Shown: in pieces, positions 23,790 to 32,599 of the stretch
Layout of the letters: every line of letters starts with the position of its first letter
Position numbering within the stretch: position 1 is the stretch's first letter
From: Candidatus Woesearchaeota archaeon
Lineage (GTDB): Archaea > Nanobdellota > Nanobdellia > Woesearchaeales > UBA10216
Assembly (NCBI GenBank): GCA_016188155.1
Contig: JACPIH010000033.1
Location: forward strand, 1-45,955
Length of the DNA stretch: 45,955 bases
Reading direction: 5' to 3'
Translations under genes and position numbers: made by a program
The notes under the pieces: model-generated
The model's database searches: none
What the model was told of the DNA's origin: nothing
Seen by the model: the letters and a program-made list of their open reading frames with translations, nothing else

Positions 23790-24695
23790 TCAGGCTTTCA
23801 GCCAGTCAACGTTGCTGTTTTCAAGAAGCCCAGCAATCCTCTGCTTCTCAGGCCCAAGCCCCTTCCAGTCAAGCACAACCGATTTAGCTTCCGGAACGCA
23901 AGCGCTCATTGCCTGCCGCAGCAATTCCGGAGTGAGATTCGCCAAATGGCTCCTGGGGCAGATGTGGCCCACAGCGTATTTGGAGTCCGAGTCAAGCATG
24001 AGCTTCCTGAAGCCGCTCGCGTAGTGAAGGCCGCCCAGCCCAACAACAGGAACGAAGTTGTTCTCCAGGGCAACATAGTCGCCCAGGCCGCCAATAAGGG
24101 AATCAGCAACCATAGCGGCAAGCCTTTCATCATTCCACTCCTTCCCAAGTCGCTGCGGCGACTGGGCCCAATCGGCCGCTGCCGATTTGGGTTCCGTGCT
24201 GCCCACTTCGATGAACACTGCCGGCTTTTCAATGTAAGGGCCATGATGGGTAGCCTCCTGCACAACATCCCCCTCATAGCTGCCGCTCTTGGCGACAGCA
24301 GCAAGGTTTTGGAGAAAAAGCTTAAGCAATGAGGCTGAGGTTGGGCATATCATGCCATCTTGGCCTCCGTAATCCGCCTTTCCCCAGTTGCCAACAGAAT
24401 GGGTTGTAAGCGAAGGAACCCCTGCCTTGCTGTAATGCCTTGTTGCGAAAACAAACAAGCCAGCAGAAATCCTTTTGTCAATGTTTTCACAATGGATTGA
24501 ATCAGAGGCTGTAGTGAACAGCCTTGCCTCATAGTCCTCAACTGGCAGGCTGTAGACAGCAGAGCCCTCGAAGCCCTCGCCTTTAATTTCCCCAAAGCCG
24601 TAGTTCTTCAAAAGCTGCTGCTTTATCAACATGCCTGCAACGTCCCTGGAAGAAACAATGATTGCTATTCTCTTCAAATTGGCCGTGGTTTTCAT
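23790..24695 (-). CDS. dtdA: D-aminoacyl-tRNA deacylase (archaeal DtdA/DTD2) with an inserted palindromic element
   Basis: Hydrolyses D-aminoacyl-tRNAs. Family landmarks: FATRHYSKAGVPSLTTHSVGNWGKADYGG written in parts as ATRHYSKAGVPSLTTH and GNWGKADYGG, QEATHHGPYIEKPAVFIEVGS, VVGLGGLHYASGF, GHICPRSHLA, VVLDWKGLG. Family proteins go directly from EVGS-x-E to an E/K-EW-x-D segment. Here 16 residues (169-184, PKSAAADWAQSPQRLG) intervene; they are encoded exactly by the 48-nt nested palindrome at 24144-24191. Without them the sequence reads GSTE-KEWNDE, the family pattern. The insertion is in frame and lies in a surface-type loop, so the protein may still work. 301 aa. Confidence 0.93.
   Translation of the reverse strand: MKTTANLKRIAIIVSSRDVAGMLIKQQLLKNYGFGEIKGEGFEGSAVYSLPVEDYEARLFTTASDSIHCENIDKRISAGLFVFATRHYSKAGVPSLTTHSVGNWGKADYGGQDGMICPTSASLLKLFLQNLAAVAKSGSYEGDVVQEATHHGPYIEKPAVFIEVGSTEPKSAAADWAQSPQRLGKEWNDERLAAMVADSLIGGLGDYVALENNFVPVVGLGGLHYASGFRKLMLDSDSKYAVGHICPRSHLANLTPELLRQAMSACVPEAKSVVLDWKGLGPEKQRIAGLLENSNVDWLKA
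24144..24191. repeat. Family 1 nested palindrome, copy B (48 nt), in frame inside dtdA
   Basis: CCCAAGTCGC...GCGACTGGG then CCCAATCGGC...GCCGATTTGGG. Same fold and ends as copies A and C, with different but still paired stem bases. It is flanked by CTT and TTC. Its length is a multiple of three and both ends fall at codon boundaries in dtdA. Confidence 0.9.
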
Positions 24696-24785
24696 CTTTG
24701 CATCCTTGGTTGAGGGATGGCTGCGGGTTTGTTAATAAATTTAGCTAAAAACAGCCGCTTTGGTATAGTATCTATAAGCGTAATG

Positions 24786-24815
24786 TTTATATATAAGTAT
24801 ACTAATTGGTATACT
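24786..24815 (+). promoter_or_regulatory. TATA box with perfect palindrome upstream of the zinc-finger gene
   Basis: tttatatata (about 24786-24795) is followed directly by AGTATAC-taattg-GTATACT (24796-24815), a perfect 7-bp inverted repeat. It sits where the transcription start should be, a likely repressor site. Confidence 0.55.
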
Positions 24816-24855
24816 CTCTTTTGGCAGCTTTCCGGCTGCTTAAAGAGGTGTGCAA

Positions 24856-25182
24856 ATGTCAAAAAAGATTGGCGAAGTCATGGGCATGCTCAACTACGAA
24901 GAGCTGATCGACCTGCAGCGCGACCTGTTTGGGGGAGGCTCGGTCATAAAGCAGGTTGTTAACAACAAGATAAAGGAGATAAACGACTCGCAAACAAGGG
25001 TATGCGCCACATGCGGCGGAACTGTTAATCTGAGCGTTAATCAGGAATACACGCTCATATTTGGCCCAAAAGACCTGAAGAAGAGAGCATCCTTCTGCGC
25101 AATCGACTGCCTGGAATACTTTTTCGTGCAGCTCAAGCAGATAAGCGAAAAACGGCTGCAGTCATCAAAGCAGGAGCGATAA
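24856..25182 (+). CDS. Small zinc-finger-like protein
   Basis: 108 aa. A helical N-terminus (KKIGEVMGMLNYEELIDLQRDLF) precedes a Cys4 knuckle: RVCATCGGTV and, 28 residues on, SFCAIDCLEYFF. Probably a structural Zn site in a small nucleic-acid-associated or regulatory protein. ATG 24856 has the RBS gaggtg 5 nt upstream; the GTG at 24850 overlaps that RBS and is disfavoured. Its promoter has a palindromic operator. No family name known to me. Confidence 0.7.
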   Translation: MSKKIGEVMGMLNYEELIDLQRDLFGGGSVIKQVVNNKIKEINDSQTRVCATCGGTVNLSVNQEYTLIFGPKDLKKRASFCAIDCLEYFFVQLKQISEKRLQSSKQER

Positions 25183-25216
25183 ACCGGCGAAGCTAATCCT
25201 GATATAAGCAGATACG

Positions 25217-25236
25217 ATAAATAGATATTTAAAACA
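25217..25236 (+). promoter_or_regulatory. TATA box for the KH protein-topoisomerase VI operon
   Basis: ataaatagatatttaaaa lies about 25-35 nt before ATG 25256, consistent with a leaderless transcript. Confidence 0.5.
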
Positions 25237-25255
25237 CCGCCTCGTTCCGCAAGCC

Positions 25256-25804
25256 ATGGCAGAATACTCTTACGAGCTAAAGATACCATTGGCGAGGGTA
25301 GCGGTAGTAATAGGAACGCGGGGCATGGTCAAAAAGGAAATAGAAGAGGCAACCGGAACGAATATACAGATTGACTCTGCTGAAGGGGATGTTTTCCTCA
25401 CAGGAGATGATGCCCTGGGCCTTTACACGGCAAGAGAGGTCATAACGGCGATTGGCAGGGGCTTCAACCCAGAGCTTGCGAAGCTGCTGCTAAAGCAGGA
25501 CTATGCTTCAGAGCAGGTAGACATTGATGATTATGCAAAAACAAAGAAGCACGAGATAAGGGTGAGGGGCAGGGTAATAGGAGCTGAAGGCAAGGCACGG
25601 CAGGTGATAGAAGAGCTGACGGACTGCCACGTGTCTGTTTATGGCAAGACAATAACAATCATCGGGGAAGTCGGAAGCGTAACAATCTGCAGGGCAGCCA
25701 TTGAAAAGCTGCTGAGCGGAAGCCAGCACTCGTCAGTTTACCGCTGGCTGGAGAAGCAGAGAAAAGAGATGAAAAGGAAAAAAGCAATTGAAGGATTTGA
25801 ATGA
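25256..25804 (+). CDS. Pno1/Dim2-like KH-domain protein
   Basis: 182-aa archaeal KH protein related to the small-subunit ribosome assembly factor Pno1 (Dim2). Two KH modules: YSYELKIPLARVAVVIGTRG with MVKKEIEEATG, and KKHEIRVRGRVIGAEGKARQVIEELT, whose second GxxG is RVIGAEGK. The C-terminal basic helix (YRWLEKQRKEMKRKKA) is typical. Its stop overlaps the top6B start (ATGA). The KH-top6B-top6A order is a recurring archaeal arrangement. Role in 16S 3'-end maturation is inferred from the family. Confidence 0.88.
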   Translation: MAEYSYELKIPLARVAVVIGTRGMVKKEIEEATGTNIQIDSAEGDVFLTGDDALGLYTAREVITAIGRGFNPELAKLLLKQDYASEQVDIDDYAKTKKHEIRVRGRVIGAEGKARQVIEELTDCHVSVYGKTITIIGEVGSVTICRAAIEKLLSGSQHSSVYRWLEKQRKEMKRKKAIEGFE

Positions 25805-27513
25805 TGGAACCGAAAAAAGTTGATACTGAAATAACAGCAGAGGCCCTTGCCCTGAGGCAGAGGTCCATCTCCATAGCAGAGTTCTTTGAAAAGAACCGGC
25901 ACCTGCTGGGCTTTGACAATAAGAGAAAAGCACTGCTGACTGCCGTCAAGGAGGCAGTTGACAACAGCCTTGACGCATGCGAGGAAGGGCGAATACTCCC
26001 GGAGATAACAATCTCGCTCACAGAGCTCTCCGAAGAGAGATTCCAGCTGGTTGTCGAAGACAACGGCCCGGGCATTGTCAAGCAGCAGATACCGCAGGTG
26101 TTCGCGAGGCTGCTTTACGGAAGCAAGTTCCACAAGCTAAGCCAGAGTAGAGGGCAGCAAGGACTGGGCATAAGCGCTGCCATACTCTACGCGCAGCTGA
26201 CAACAGGCAAGCCTGCCCTGATAGTTTCGAGAATCTCGCCCAAAAAGCCCGCCCATTATTACGAGCTGAGGATTGACGTGCAGAAAAACCTGCCCGAAAT
26301 AGTCAAGGAGCAGGAAGTGGCCTGGCGGAAAGACCACGGAACAAAAATAGAGATGGAGCTTGAGGCATCATACCTGAAAGGCCTGCAGTCAGTGGACGAA
26401 TACATCAAGCAGACAGCCATAATAAACCCTCATGCCACAATAATATACACGACGCCAAAGGCAGAAAACATAATTTACTCAAGGGCAACAGAAAAGCTTC
26501 CCCCGCTGCCAAAAGAGATAAAGCCCCACCCATATGGGGTAGAGATAGGGCTCCTAATGAGGATGCTGTCCGCAACAACAAGCAGGACACTCCAGTCATT
26601 CCTGATGAACGAATTCTCAAGGGTGGGAGCGGAGACGGCAAAGGAGATATGCTCAAATGCTGCCCTGCTGCCCAGCCAGAAGCCGACCGAGCTGAACAGG
26701 GAGCATGCAGAAAAGCTCATAGAAGGAATCAAAAACACAAAAATAATCTCACCCCCGACAGACTGCATCTCGCCAATAGGAGAGGACCTTATAGAAAAAG
26801 GGCTAAAAAAAGAGATTGCCGCCGAATTCTACTGCTCAACCACCAGGCCGCCTTCTGTCTACAGGGGAAACCCGTTCCAGATAGAGTGTGGCATTGCTTA
26901 CGGAGGCGAGTTGCCGCAGGACCAGCAGGCAACCGTACTGAGGTTTGCCAACAAAGTTCCATTGCTATACCAGCAGGGCGCATGCGGCATGACTGAAGCC
27001 GTAGTTGAGACAAACTGGAAAAGCTACGGGCTGCAGCAGTCAGGCAACTCAATGCCAGCAGGACCTGCTGTAATCCTGATTGACATGGCATCTGTGTGGG
27101 TGCCGTTCACGTCAGAAGCCAAGGAGGCCGTAGCCCATTATCCTGAAATAATGAAAGAGGTAAAGCTCGCGCTCCAGGAATGCGGAAGAAAGCTGTCAAT
27201 CTACGTCAACAAGAAACACCACGCCCAGAGGCAGCTCGAAAGGGCAAACATCTTCGAGGCATACATCCCGGAGATTGCAGAATCATTGTCTGACCTGACA
27301 GGAACTTCCAGGACCGTCCTGCGGGAAAAGCTCAACTCAACCTTGAAAAAGGAGGAGATACAGGCGCAGCTTGACGTCAGGATACCCGAGGTAGAAGAGG
27401 ATATGCGGCTTCCGCCGAAAACCGCCATTGCAGATGACGAAGACGAAGAAACTGAACGCGGGTCAAAATCGCCGAAGAAGAATAGAGAGGAGCAGAAAAA
27501 GCTTAAAGGATAA
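25801..27513 (+). CDS. top6B: DNA topoisomerase VI subunit B
   Basis: ATP-driven type IIB topoisomerase subunit. 570 aa. GHKL ATPase motifs: the N-box TAVKEAVDNSLDACEEG, VVEDNGPGI, and the lid SRGQQGLGISAAILYAQ. An H2TH domain follows at about residues 240-310. The transducer domain carries the switch Lys region. The C-terminal 35 residues are acidic then Lys-rich and probably disordered. It is coupled to the KH gene upstream (ATGA) and to top6A downstream. Confidence 0.97.
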   Translation: MMEPKKVDTEITAEALALRQRSISIAEFFEKNRHLLGFDNKRKALLTAVKEAVDNSLDACEEGRILPEITISLTELSEERFQLVVEDNGPGIVKQQIPQVFARLLYGSKFHKLSQSRGQQGLGISAAILYAQLTTGKPALIVSRISPKKPAHYYELRIDVQKNLPEIVKEQEVAWRKDHGTKIEMELEASYLKGLQSVDEYIKQTAIINPHATIIYTTPKAENIIYSRATEKLPPLPKEIKPHPYGVEIGLLMRMLSATTSRTLQSFLMNEFSRVGAETAKEICSNAALLPSQKPTELNREHAEKLIEGIKNTKIISPPTDCISPIGEDLIEKGLKKEIAAEFYCSTTRPPSVYRGNPFQIECGIAYGGELPQDQQATVLRFANKVPLLYQQGACGMTEAVVETNWKSYGLQQSGNSMPAGPAVILIDMASVWVPFTSEAKEAVAHYPEIMKEVKLALQECGRKLSIYVNKKHHAQRQLERANIFEAYIPEIAESLSDLTGTSRTVLREKLNSTLKKEEIQAQLDVRIPEVEEDMRLPPKTAIADDEDEETERGSKSPKKNREEQKKLKG

Positions 27514-28610
27514 TGAAAATGACAGCCAAAGAAAAAGCAGCGGCAAAGGAAAAAGTGGTCCAGCTTGGGAAAAAGCTGGTCTCGGACATAGAGAAAGGAA
27601 CCAACCCGAGCATAGAAGTCCCTGTGCGGTCACTGAGCAACATAAGCTTTGATACAAAAGCAAAAACCCTGGTGCTGGGGGACAAAAAAGCAAAGCGGTT
27701 CTTTTTCAACATAGGGCACGTAAGGAAGTTCACCCAGACCATAGAAATTGCCAAGATAGCGAAGACGCTGCTGGAAGCAGGGAAGCATGCCAGCCTCAGG
27801 GATGTCTACTACATGGCAAAAAGGACAATACCCCATACAGCCATAAACATTGTTGACGAGCAGTCTGAAACAGACAACGCCATTGAGGACCTCGAGCTGA
27901 TATCAGACCTCAGCAGGGAGCGGTTGCACATGAACGCAAACAAGATGGGCTCAGTAGCTGGCAGGGTAATAATCGAAGACAAGGGTGACACCATAGACTG
28001 GGGCAAGCTGGGAAGCGGAGGCTGGAGCATCCCAAGCAACGTCGAAGAGATTGAATTCAAGAAAGTCACTGGTGAATACGTAATCTACATGGAAAAGGCA
28101 GCAGTCTGGGAAAGGCTTCACGAGGACAAGTTCTGGGAAAAGCAGAATTGCATTATAATGAGCTCGCAGGGCCAGACAACAAGGGGGGTAAGAAGGCTGC
28201 TCCAGAGGCTGCACGAGGAGCACAAGCTCCCAATTTATGTCCTAACTGACTTCGACAGCTATGGCATTTACATCTACAGCGTGCTGAAGTTCGGCTCAAT
28301 AGGGCTAGCGCACATGGCAGAGTCACTTGCCATTCCCGATGTAAGGTTCCTTGGCATAACAGCTGACGACATCATAAAATACGACCTCAAGAAGCACTTC
28401 ATCAAGATGAAAGACGTAGATCTTGCGCGGCTAAAGCAGATGGCGGACTACGACTGGTTCAAGAACAACAAGGCATGGCAAAGGCAATTCAAGATGATGA
28501 AAGACTTCGGCTCCAAAGTGGAAATACAGGCGCTCTCGTCCAGGGGCATCACGTTCATCTCTGACACATACCTGCCGGAGAAGATAAGGAAGAAGGATTT
28601 TATAGATTAG
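27513..28610 (+). CDS. top6A: DNA topoisomerase VI subunit A (Spo11-like)
   Basis: DNA-cleaving subunit, 365 aa. The 5Y-CAP domain has the catalytic Tyr in SLRDVYYMAKR (Tyr99/Tyr100). The Toprim domain has IIEDKG and the DxD of YVLTDFDSYGIYIYSVLKFGS. The first residues (about 1-30) are a charged helix. Starts at the top6B stop (TAATGA), so A2B2 subunits are made from one message. Functionally complete by visible motifs. Confidence 0.97.
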   Translation: MKMTAKEKAAAKEKVVQLGKKLVSDIEKGTNPSIEVPVRSLSNISFDTKAKTLVLGDKKAKRFFFNIGHVRKFTQTIEIAKIAKTLLEAGKHASLRDVYYMAKRTIPHTAINIVDEQSETDNAIEDLELISDLSRERLHMNANKMGSVAGRVIIEDKGDTIDWGKLGSGGWSIPSNVEEIEFKKVTGEYVIYMEKAAVWERLHEDKFWEKQNCIIMSSQGQTTRGVRRLLQRLHEEHKLPIYVLTDFDSYGIYIYSVLKFGSIGLAHMAESLAIPDVRFLGITADDIIKYDLKKHFIKMKDVDLARLKQMADYDWFKNNKAWQRQFKMMKDFGSKVEIQALSSRGITFISDTYLPEKIRKKDFID

Positions 28611-28696
28611 GAATTTAGACTTTTTACGATTAATTTTTGTTCCAGAAAATTTTTAAATAGAAACAACACAGTTACTGAGTAAGGGGTATTTGGGGT

Positions 28697-29956
28697 ATGG
28701 ATCGATTAGAACAGCTCGTTGCTAAATTCTCTGCACAATTAGAAACCCAAGTCAAGAAAGAAGTGCCAGTTGCCTTCAAATTGGCTGTTTCTAATGCAAT
28801 AAGCCAGCTGTCAGGACAGGTTCTGCCAGTTAAAGGCCATTTGAGAAGCGGTGTTTTGGATTATCTGCTCCTCAGACAAAATGATGGCATACTTGTTGAG
28901 GGACATGAGGAAGACGGGACTCGTAACATGTATGCGGCCGCTGGCTTATTTAACTGTGGCGATTCAGAACAATTAGCGGCTGTAGTTGTACACAGAAACT
29001 ACTGGCATTATACTTTTGAAGTGTTTGTTAAAAAGGGCGACATAACTGGCGCTGCTGTTATCCTTGATGTACTGAACAGGCATCTTACCAAAGATAATCC
29101 GGTAAAAGGCAAGATTATAAATCTAATGGGCGATATAAGAACCCTCGACGACTTAGACTGGGACAGCGTTGCCATACCACAACAGTTCAAAACAGAGCTC
29201 GAGCGCAACATACTGTTTCCAATGAAAAACTATGAAACGTTGAGGAAAAGAGGCTTGTACGAAGCTGCAGGAGTGCTTTTGGCAGGCGAGGTTGGAATGG
29301 GCAAAAGCCTCCTTGGGAGAATAGTTGCTAAGAAGGTTACAGAATTAGGCGGGACCGTAGTTATGACAACACCACATGAAATAGGATCTGTCCCAAGTCC
29401 GGAATGGAAATACGTGTTCGAGGTTGCAGGAACTCTAAGACCAACCCTGCTTTACGTTGAAGACGTTGAAACTAGCGGGGCACCAGGGAGCTCTAAAATG
29501 TACCAACTGGCCGAATACCTTGACGGGCTTGAAGACAGAAAAGATGTGATGCTGGTGGTAACAACAAATGAGCTTGAATCGCTTGACAGGAGATTAAAGG
29601 AAAGGCCTGGAAGAATAGACAGAATACTTGTTTTTGACCCAAAGAAGCCCGAGTTTGGCACAGCTTGGAAAGAACAAGTACTGGCAATTCATCTTAACGG
29701 AAATAGGGGCTTAGAGGCCGATCCGAAGGAAATAGTCGGACTTGTAGGGAACAGGCCGTATAGCGGCGCACAGTTGGCAGCCATAATTTCCACTGCTACA
29801 AAAATTGTTCTTAACAGTAACGGACTGGCGCAACCTTATAGCCCTAATGGCAAAGTTATTTTAGACCGCCATGTGATTGAAGAGGCGATTAGGGTGTTAG
29901 ACAACACTTATAACTTTAGACGTACTCTTGGATTTTCCACTAATCAACAAACTTAA
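28697..29956 (+). CDS. AAA-family ATPase
   Basis: 419 aa. Residues 1-175 are a family-specific N-terminal region. The AAA module follows: Walker A LLAGEVGMGKSLLG, Walker B LLYVEDVE (Glu-Asp in place of the usual Asp-Glu), sensor 1 VVTTNELESL, Arg finger in RLKERPGRIDRILVFDPKKPE, then a C-terminal helical lid. The N-part (GHLRSGVLDYLLLRQNDG) may bind a partner or substrate; similar to CDC48/proteasome-type or Bcs1-like clades but I cannot name one. A TATA-like aatttttaaatag lies about 40 nt upstream. Confidence 0.85.
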   Translation: MDRLEQLVAKFSAQLETQVKKEVPVAFKLAVSNAISQLSGQVLPVKGHLRSGVLDYLLLRQNDGILVEGHEEDGTRNMYAAAGLFNCGDSEQLAAVVVHRNYWHYTFEVFVKKGDITGAAVILDVLNRHLTKDNPVKGKIINLMGDIRTLDDLDWDSVAIPQQFKTELERNILFPMKNYETLRKRGLYEAAGVLLAGEVGMGKSLLGRIVAKKVTELGGTVVMTTPHEIGSVPSPEWKYVFEVAGTLRPTLLYVEDVETSGAPGSSKMYQLAEYLDGLEDRKDVMLVVTTNELESLDRRLKERPGRIDRILVFDPKKPEFGTAWKEQVLAIHLNGNRGLEADPKEIVGLVGNRPYSGAQLAAIISTATKIVLNSNGLAQPYSPNGKVILDRHVIEEAIRVLDNTYNFRRTLGFSTNQQT

Positions 29957-30058
29957 TGTAAAACCTTAAAATAAAAGATACTTGCCTTTTTCTGCAAAGA
30001 TTTATAGACTAAAACTTTATAGACAAAATTTCCATCTGCTGTTCAATATCTTCGATAT

Positions 30059-32599
30059 CTATAGCTGCCGCAAAGCATCCTCAATCTTTCTTGTCGAATC
30101 AACGTAGGAATCCTTGGCGGAAAAATCCAGGGGCTTGCCAAGTCTCACTATAACATCATGCCTGGCTGGCAGCTCAGGAAAAGTCTTTTTAGGGTGATAA
30201 ACCTCCCTGGCGCCTATAAGCTTAACAGGCACAACAGGCACGCCCATCTCAACAGCCAGGAACCCGGCGCCTTCCTTCAGCGGCAGCATCTTCCCGCTCC
30301 GGGAAACCCTGCCTTCCGGAAATGCTAAAACGGAAAATCCCCTGTCCAGCAGCCTGCCAGTGTACTCCAGCGAGGACTTGATCTGGCTCTGCTCCCTTCT
30401 TCCAAGTGGATAAATGTTGATAAGAAGGGTGAGGAATCCAGCGTACTTCGCAAATTCAGGATGCTCGTGCACTGCATCAATCGCTGCGGCAACCGCCAAT
30501 CTGTTTCTTATGCGCCCCGGTAAAGCCCGCATGGCAATAGGCGCATCCAATCCGCCAACATGGTTTGCAAAAAAGATAGCTGGCAGTTCGAGGTTTCTCA
30601 AATTTTCCAGCCCCTCAACCTTTGTAGGCGCATAAAAAGAAAGCCAGCTGTTAACCAAAATCTGCTGCAAAAACCATCTTATTATCCTTGCGGCTGCCGA
30701 GAGTGGCCATTCCTTAAACTCGTACTTCTCTACTTTCTGGGCTCCGGTTTCAATTTTACCTTTAAGCTCAGCAACAGACGTCTCGCTGGTAATCTCTGAC
30801 TCGTCAACTGCAATACCGAACTCTTCCTCTATTGAAGAAACCAGTTCTACCCTGGCTAAAGAGTCCAGCTTTAAGTCAGTACCGAGCTTTTTGTCATCCG
30901 TTATTTTATCCTCAGGCAATTCGCTGACTTGGGAAAGAATCTTGTAAATCCCGTGCTCTTTACTGGCTTCGGATTTCTTGGCCTCAGATTTCTCTGCCCC
31001 TGTTTCTTTCCCTTCATAAAAATGCTTCAAATATGCCAAAACTTCATTTTTCCTGACCTTTTTCGTCACGGTTCTCGGGAAATCGTCAAAAGGCCAGACT
31101 GTGAAGCCCTGAATCTGCTGATAAGCTGCCAGCTTAGAATTAACCTTTGAAATTACCTCACTCGGCTTCTTAACCCCTTTAATTCCTTCTCCCAGCAAAA
31201 CAGCATGAACCTCTAGCCTGCCGTTTCTTCTGAACCCAACCACAGCGCTGTCTTTCACTCCCTTATGCTTGTTCAGCTCGAACTCTACGTCCTCCGGGTA
31301 GACGTTTTCCCCGGCTTCGGTTATGATTACGTACTCTTTCCTGCCTTTGACGTATAAGTGGTCACCTTTGCCAAAATAGCCTATATCACCCGTCTTATAC
31401 CAGCCGTCAGCAAAGGATTCCCTGGTTTTCTTCGGATTTTTAAAATAGCCCTGGGTCACGTTTGGCCCTTTGACTAAAATTTCACCATCCCCTGCAAGCT
31501 TTACTTCCACGCCCTCAAAAGGCTTGCCCACAGAAGCAACCTTTCTATCCTCGTATCTGTTAGCCGAGATTACCGGAGAGGCCTCTGTCGTGCCGTAGCC
31601 TTGCAGTACGTAAATCCCAAACGCCTCCCATTTTTTCCCAACTTCCGCGTCCAGTGGAGCACCGCCTGAAACCACGGTGCGCAACTGGCTACCAAGTCTT
31701 TTTATAACTCTCCTGAAAATCAGCCTTCTTAGCTGCATTACTGGAATTTTAAAAGACAAGCCGCAGAGGATGTCAAAAAATTTCTTCTTTCCTCCCTTCT
31801 CTGCCACGGTTTCTATCCTTTTGGCAGTCAATTTCAGGAATTCTGGCACGGCCACAATTTTTGTGATTTTGTCGTCAACCAGGTTTTTCCTGATTGAAAG
31901 TGAGTTCAAGGATGTTGCATAAGTGACTTGTGCCCCGGCAGCCAATGGCACCAGCATCCCGCCAACCTGCTCAAACATGTGCGATAAGGGGAGGATAGAA
32001 AGAAACCTGTCATCCTTGCTTACAGGAATAGCCTTTAGGGAAGCCTTGACGTTTGAAAGGATATTCCTGTGGGTCAGCACCACACCTTTTGGAAAGCCCG
32101 TTGTTCCAGACGTATAGATTATTTCTGCAACATCATCCTCATTAATTTTAGGCTTTTTGAATTCAGGATTAAATTCTAAATGGGAAGAAAGGAGAGGAAC
32201 ATCTTCTATTTGTATTGTTTCAATGCCTTTAATTGCTGGCATGCGGCTTGATTTTATAACCAGTTTTGCTTCTGTTTGTCCTATAATTTTACTGATGAAC
32301 CCTTTTGTGCTCTGGACATTAATAGGAACGGCTACAGCGCCCTTGAGCTGAATCCCAAAAAACGAGGCAACCCACAAGTGCGAGTTCGGTGCCCAAAGCA
32401 GAACTTTGTCACCTTTCCGAATTCCAGCCTTTTCCAGCTGTTGCGCAACAAAAACAGAATATTTGAACAGGTCGCTATAACTCAAGGAGACAGCCCTAAA
32501 TCTGGGCCTTATTTTTATCGCTGTCCTGTTTTTGTAAGTTTGCGCTGCAGCTTCAATAAACTGGCCAAATGTTGTGATGTCCAAAAATTTCAGCATCAT
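30059..32599 (-). CDS. Trifunctional acyl-AMP ligase - acyl carrier protein - PlsC acyltransferase fusion
   Basis: 846 aa. Residues 1 to about 525: ANL-superfamily acyl-activating enzyme (IIYTSGTTGFPKGVVLTHRN, GYGTTEASPVIS, WYKTGDIGYFGKGDHLYVKGR). About 545-625: an acyl carrier protein with the phosphopantetheine site DLKLDSLARVEL (Ser590). About 645-846: an LPLAT/PlsC acyltransferase with NHVGGLD (H680-x4-D685) and FPEGRVSRSG. The order suggests activation of a free fatty acid, loading on the built-in carrier and transfer to a lysolipid-type acceptor, as in bacterial Aas but with its own ACP. It overlaps the AcpS gene by 4 nt (ATGA), the enzyme that would arm Ser590. Unusual for an archaeon with ether lipids. 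Confidence 0.93.
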   Translation of the reverse strand: MMLKFLDITTFGQFIEAAAQTYKNRTAIKIRPRFRAVSLSYSDLFKYSVFVAQQLEKAGIRKGDKVLLWAPNSHLWVASFFGIQLKGAVAVPINVQSTKGFISKIIGQTEAKLVIKSSRMPAIKGIETIQIEDVPLLSSHLEFNPEFKKPKINEDDVAEIIYTSGTTGFPKGVVLTHRNILSNVKASLKAIPVSKDDRFLSILPLSHMFEQVGGMLVPLAAGAQVTYATSLNSLSIRKNLVDDKITKIVAVPEFLKLTAKRIETVAEKGGKKKFFDILCGLSFKIPVMQLRRLIFRRVIKRLGSQLRTVVSGGAPLDAEVGKKWEAFGIYVLQGYGTTEASPVISANRYEDRKVASVGKPFEGVEVKLAGDGEILVKGPNVTQGYFKNPKKTRESFADGWYKTGDIGYFGKGDHLYVKGRKEYVIITEAGENVYPEDVEFELNKHKGVKDSAVVGFRRNGRLEVHAVLLGEGIKGVKKPSEVISKVNSKLAAYQQIQGFTVWPFDDFPRTVTKKVRKNEVLAYLKHFYEGKETGAEKSEAKKSEASKEHGIYKILSQVSELPEDKITDDKKLGTDLKLDSLARVELVSSIEEEFGIAVDESEITSETSVAELKGKIETGAQKVEKYEFKEWPLSAAARIIRWFLQQILVNSWLSFYAPTKVEGLENLRNLELPAIFFANHVGGLDAPIAMRALPGRIRNRLAVAAAIDAVHEHPEFAKYAGFLTLLINIYPLGRREQSQIKSSLEYTGRLLDRGFSVLAFPEGRVSRSGKMLPLKEGAGFLAVEMGVPVVPVKLIGAREVYHPKKTFPELPARHDVIVRLGKPLDFSAKDSYVDSTRKIEDALRQL

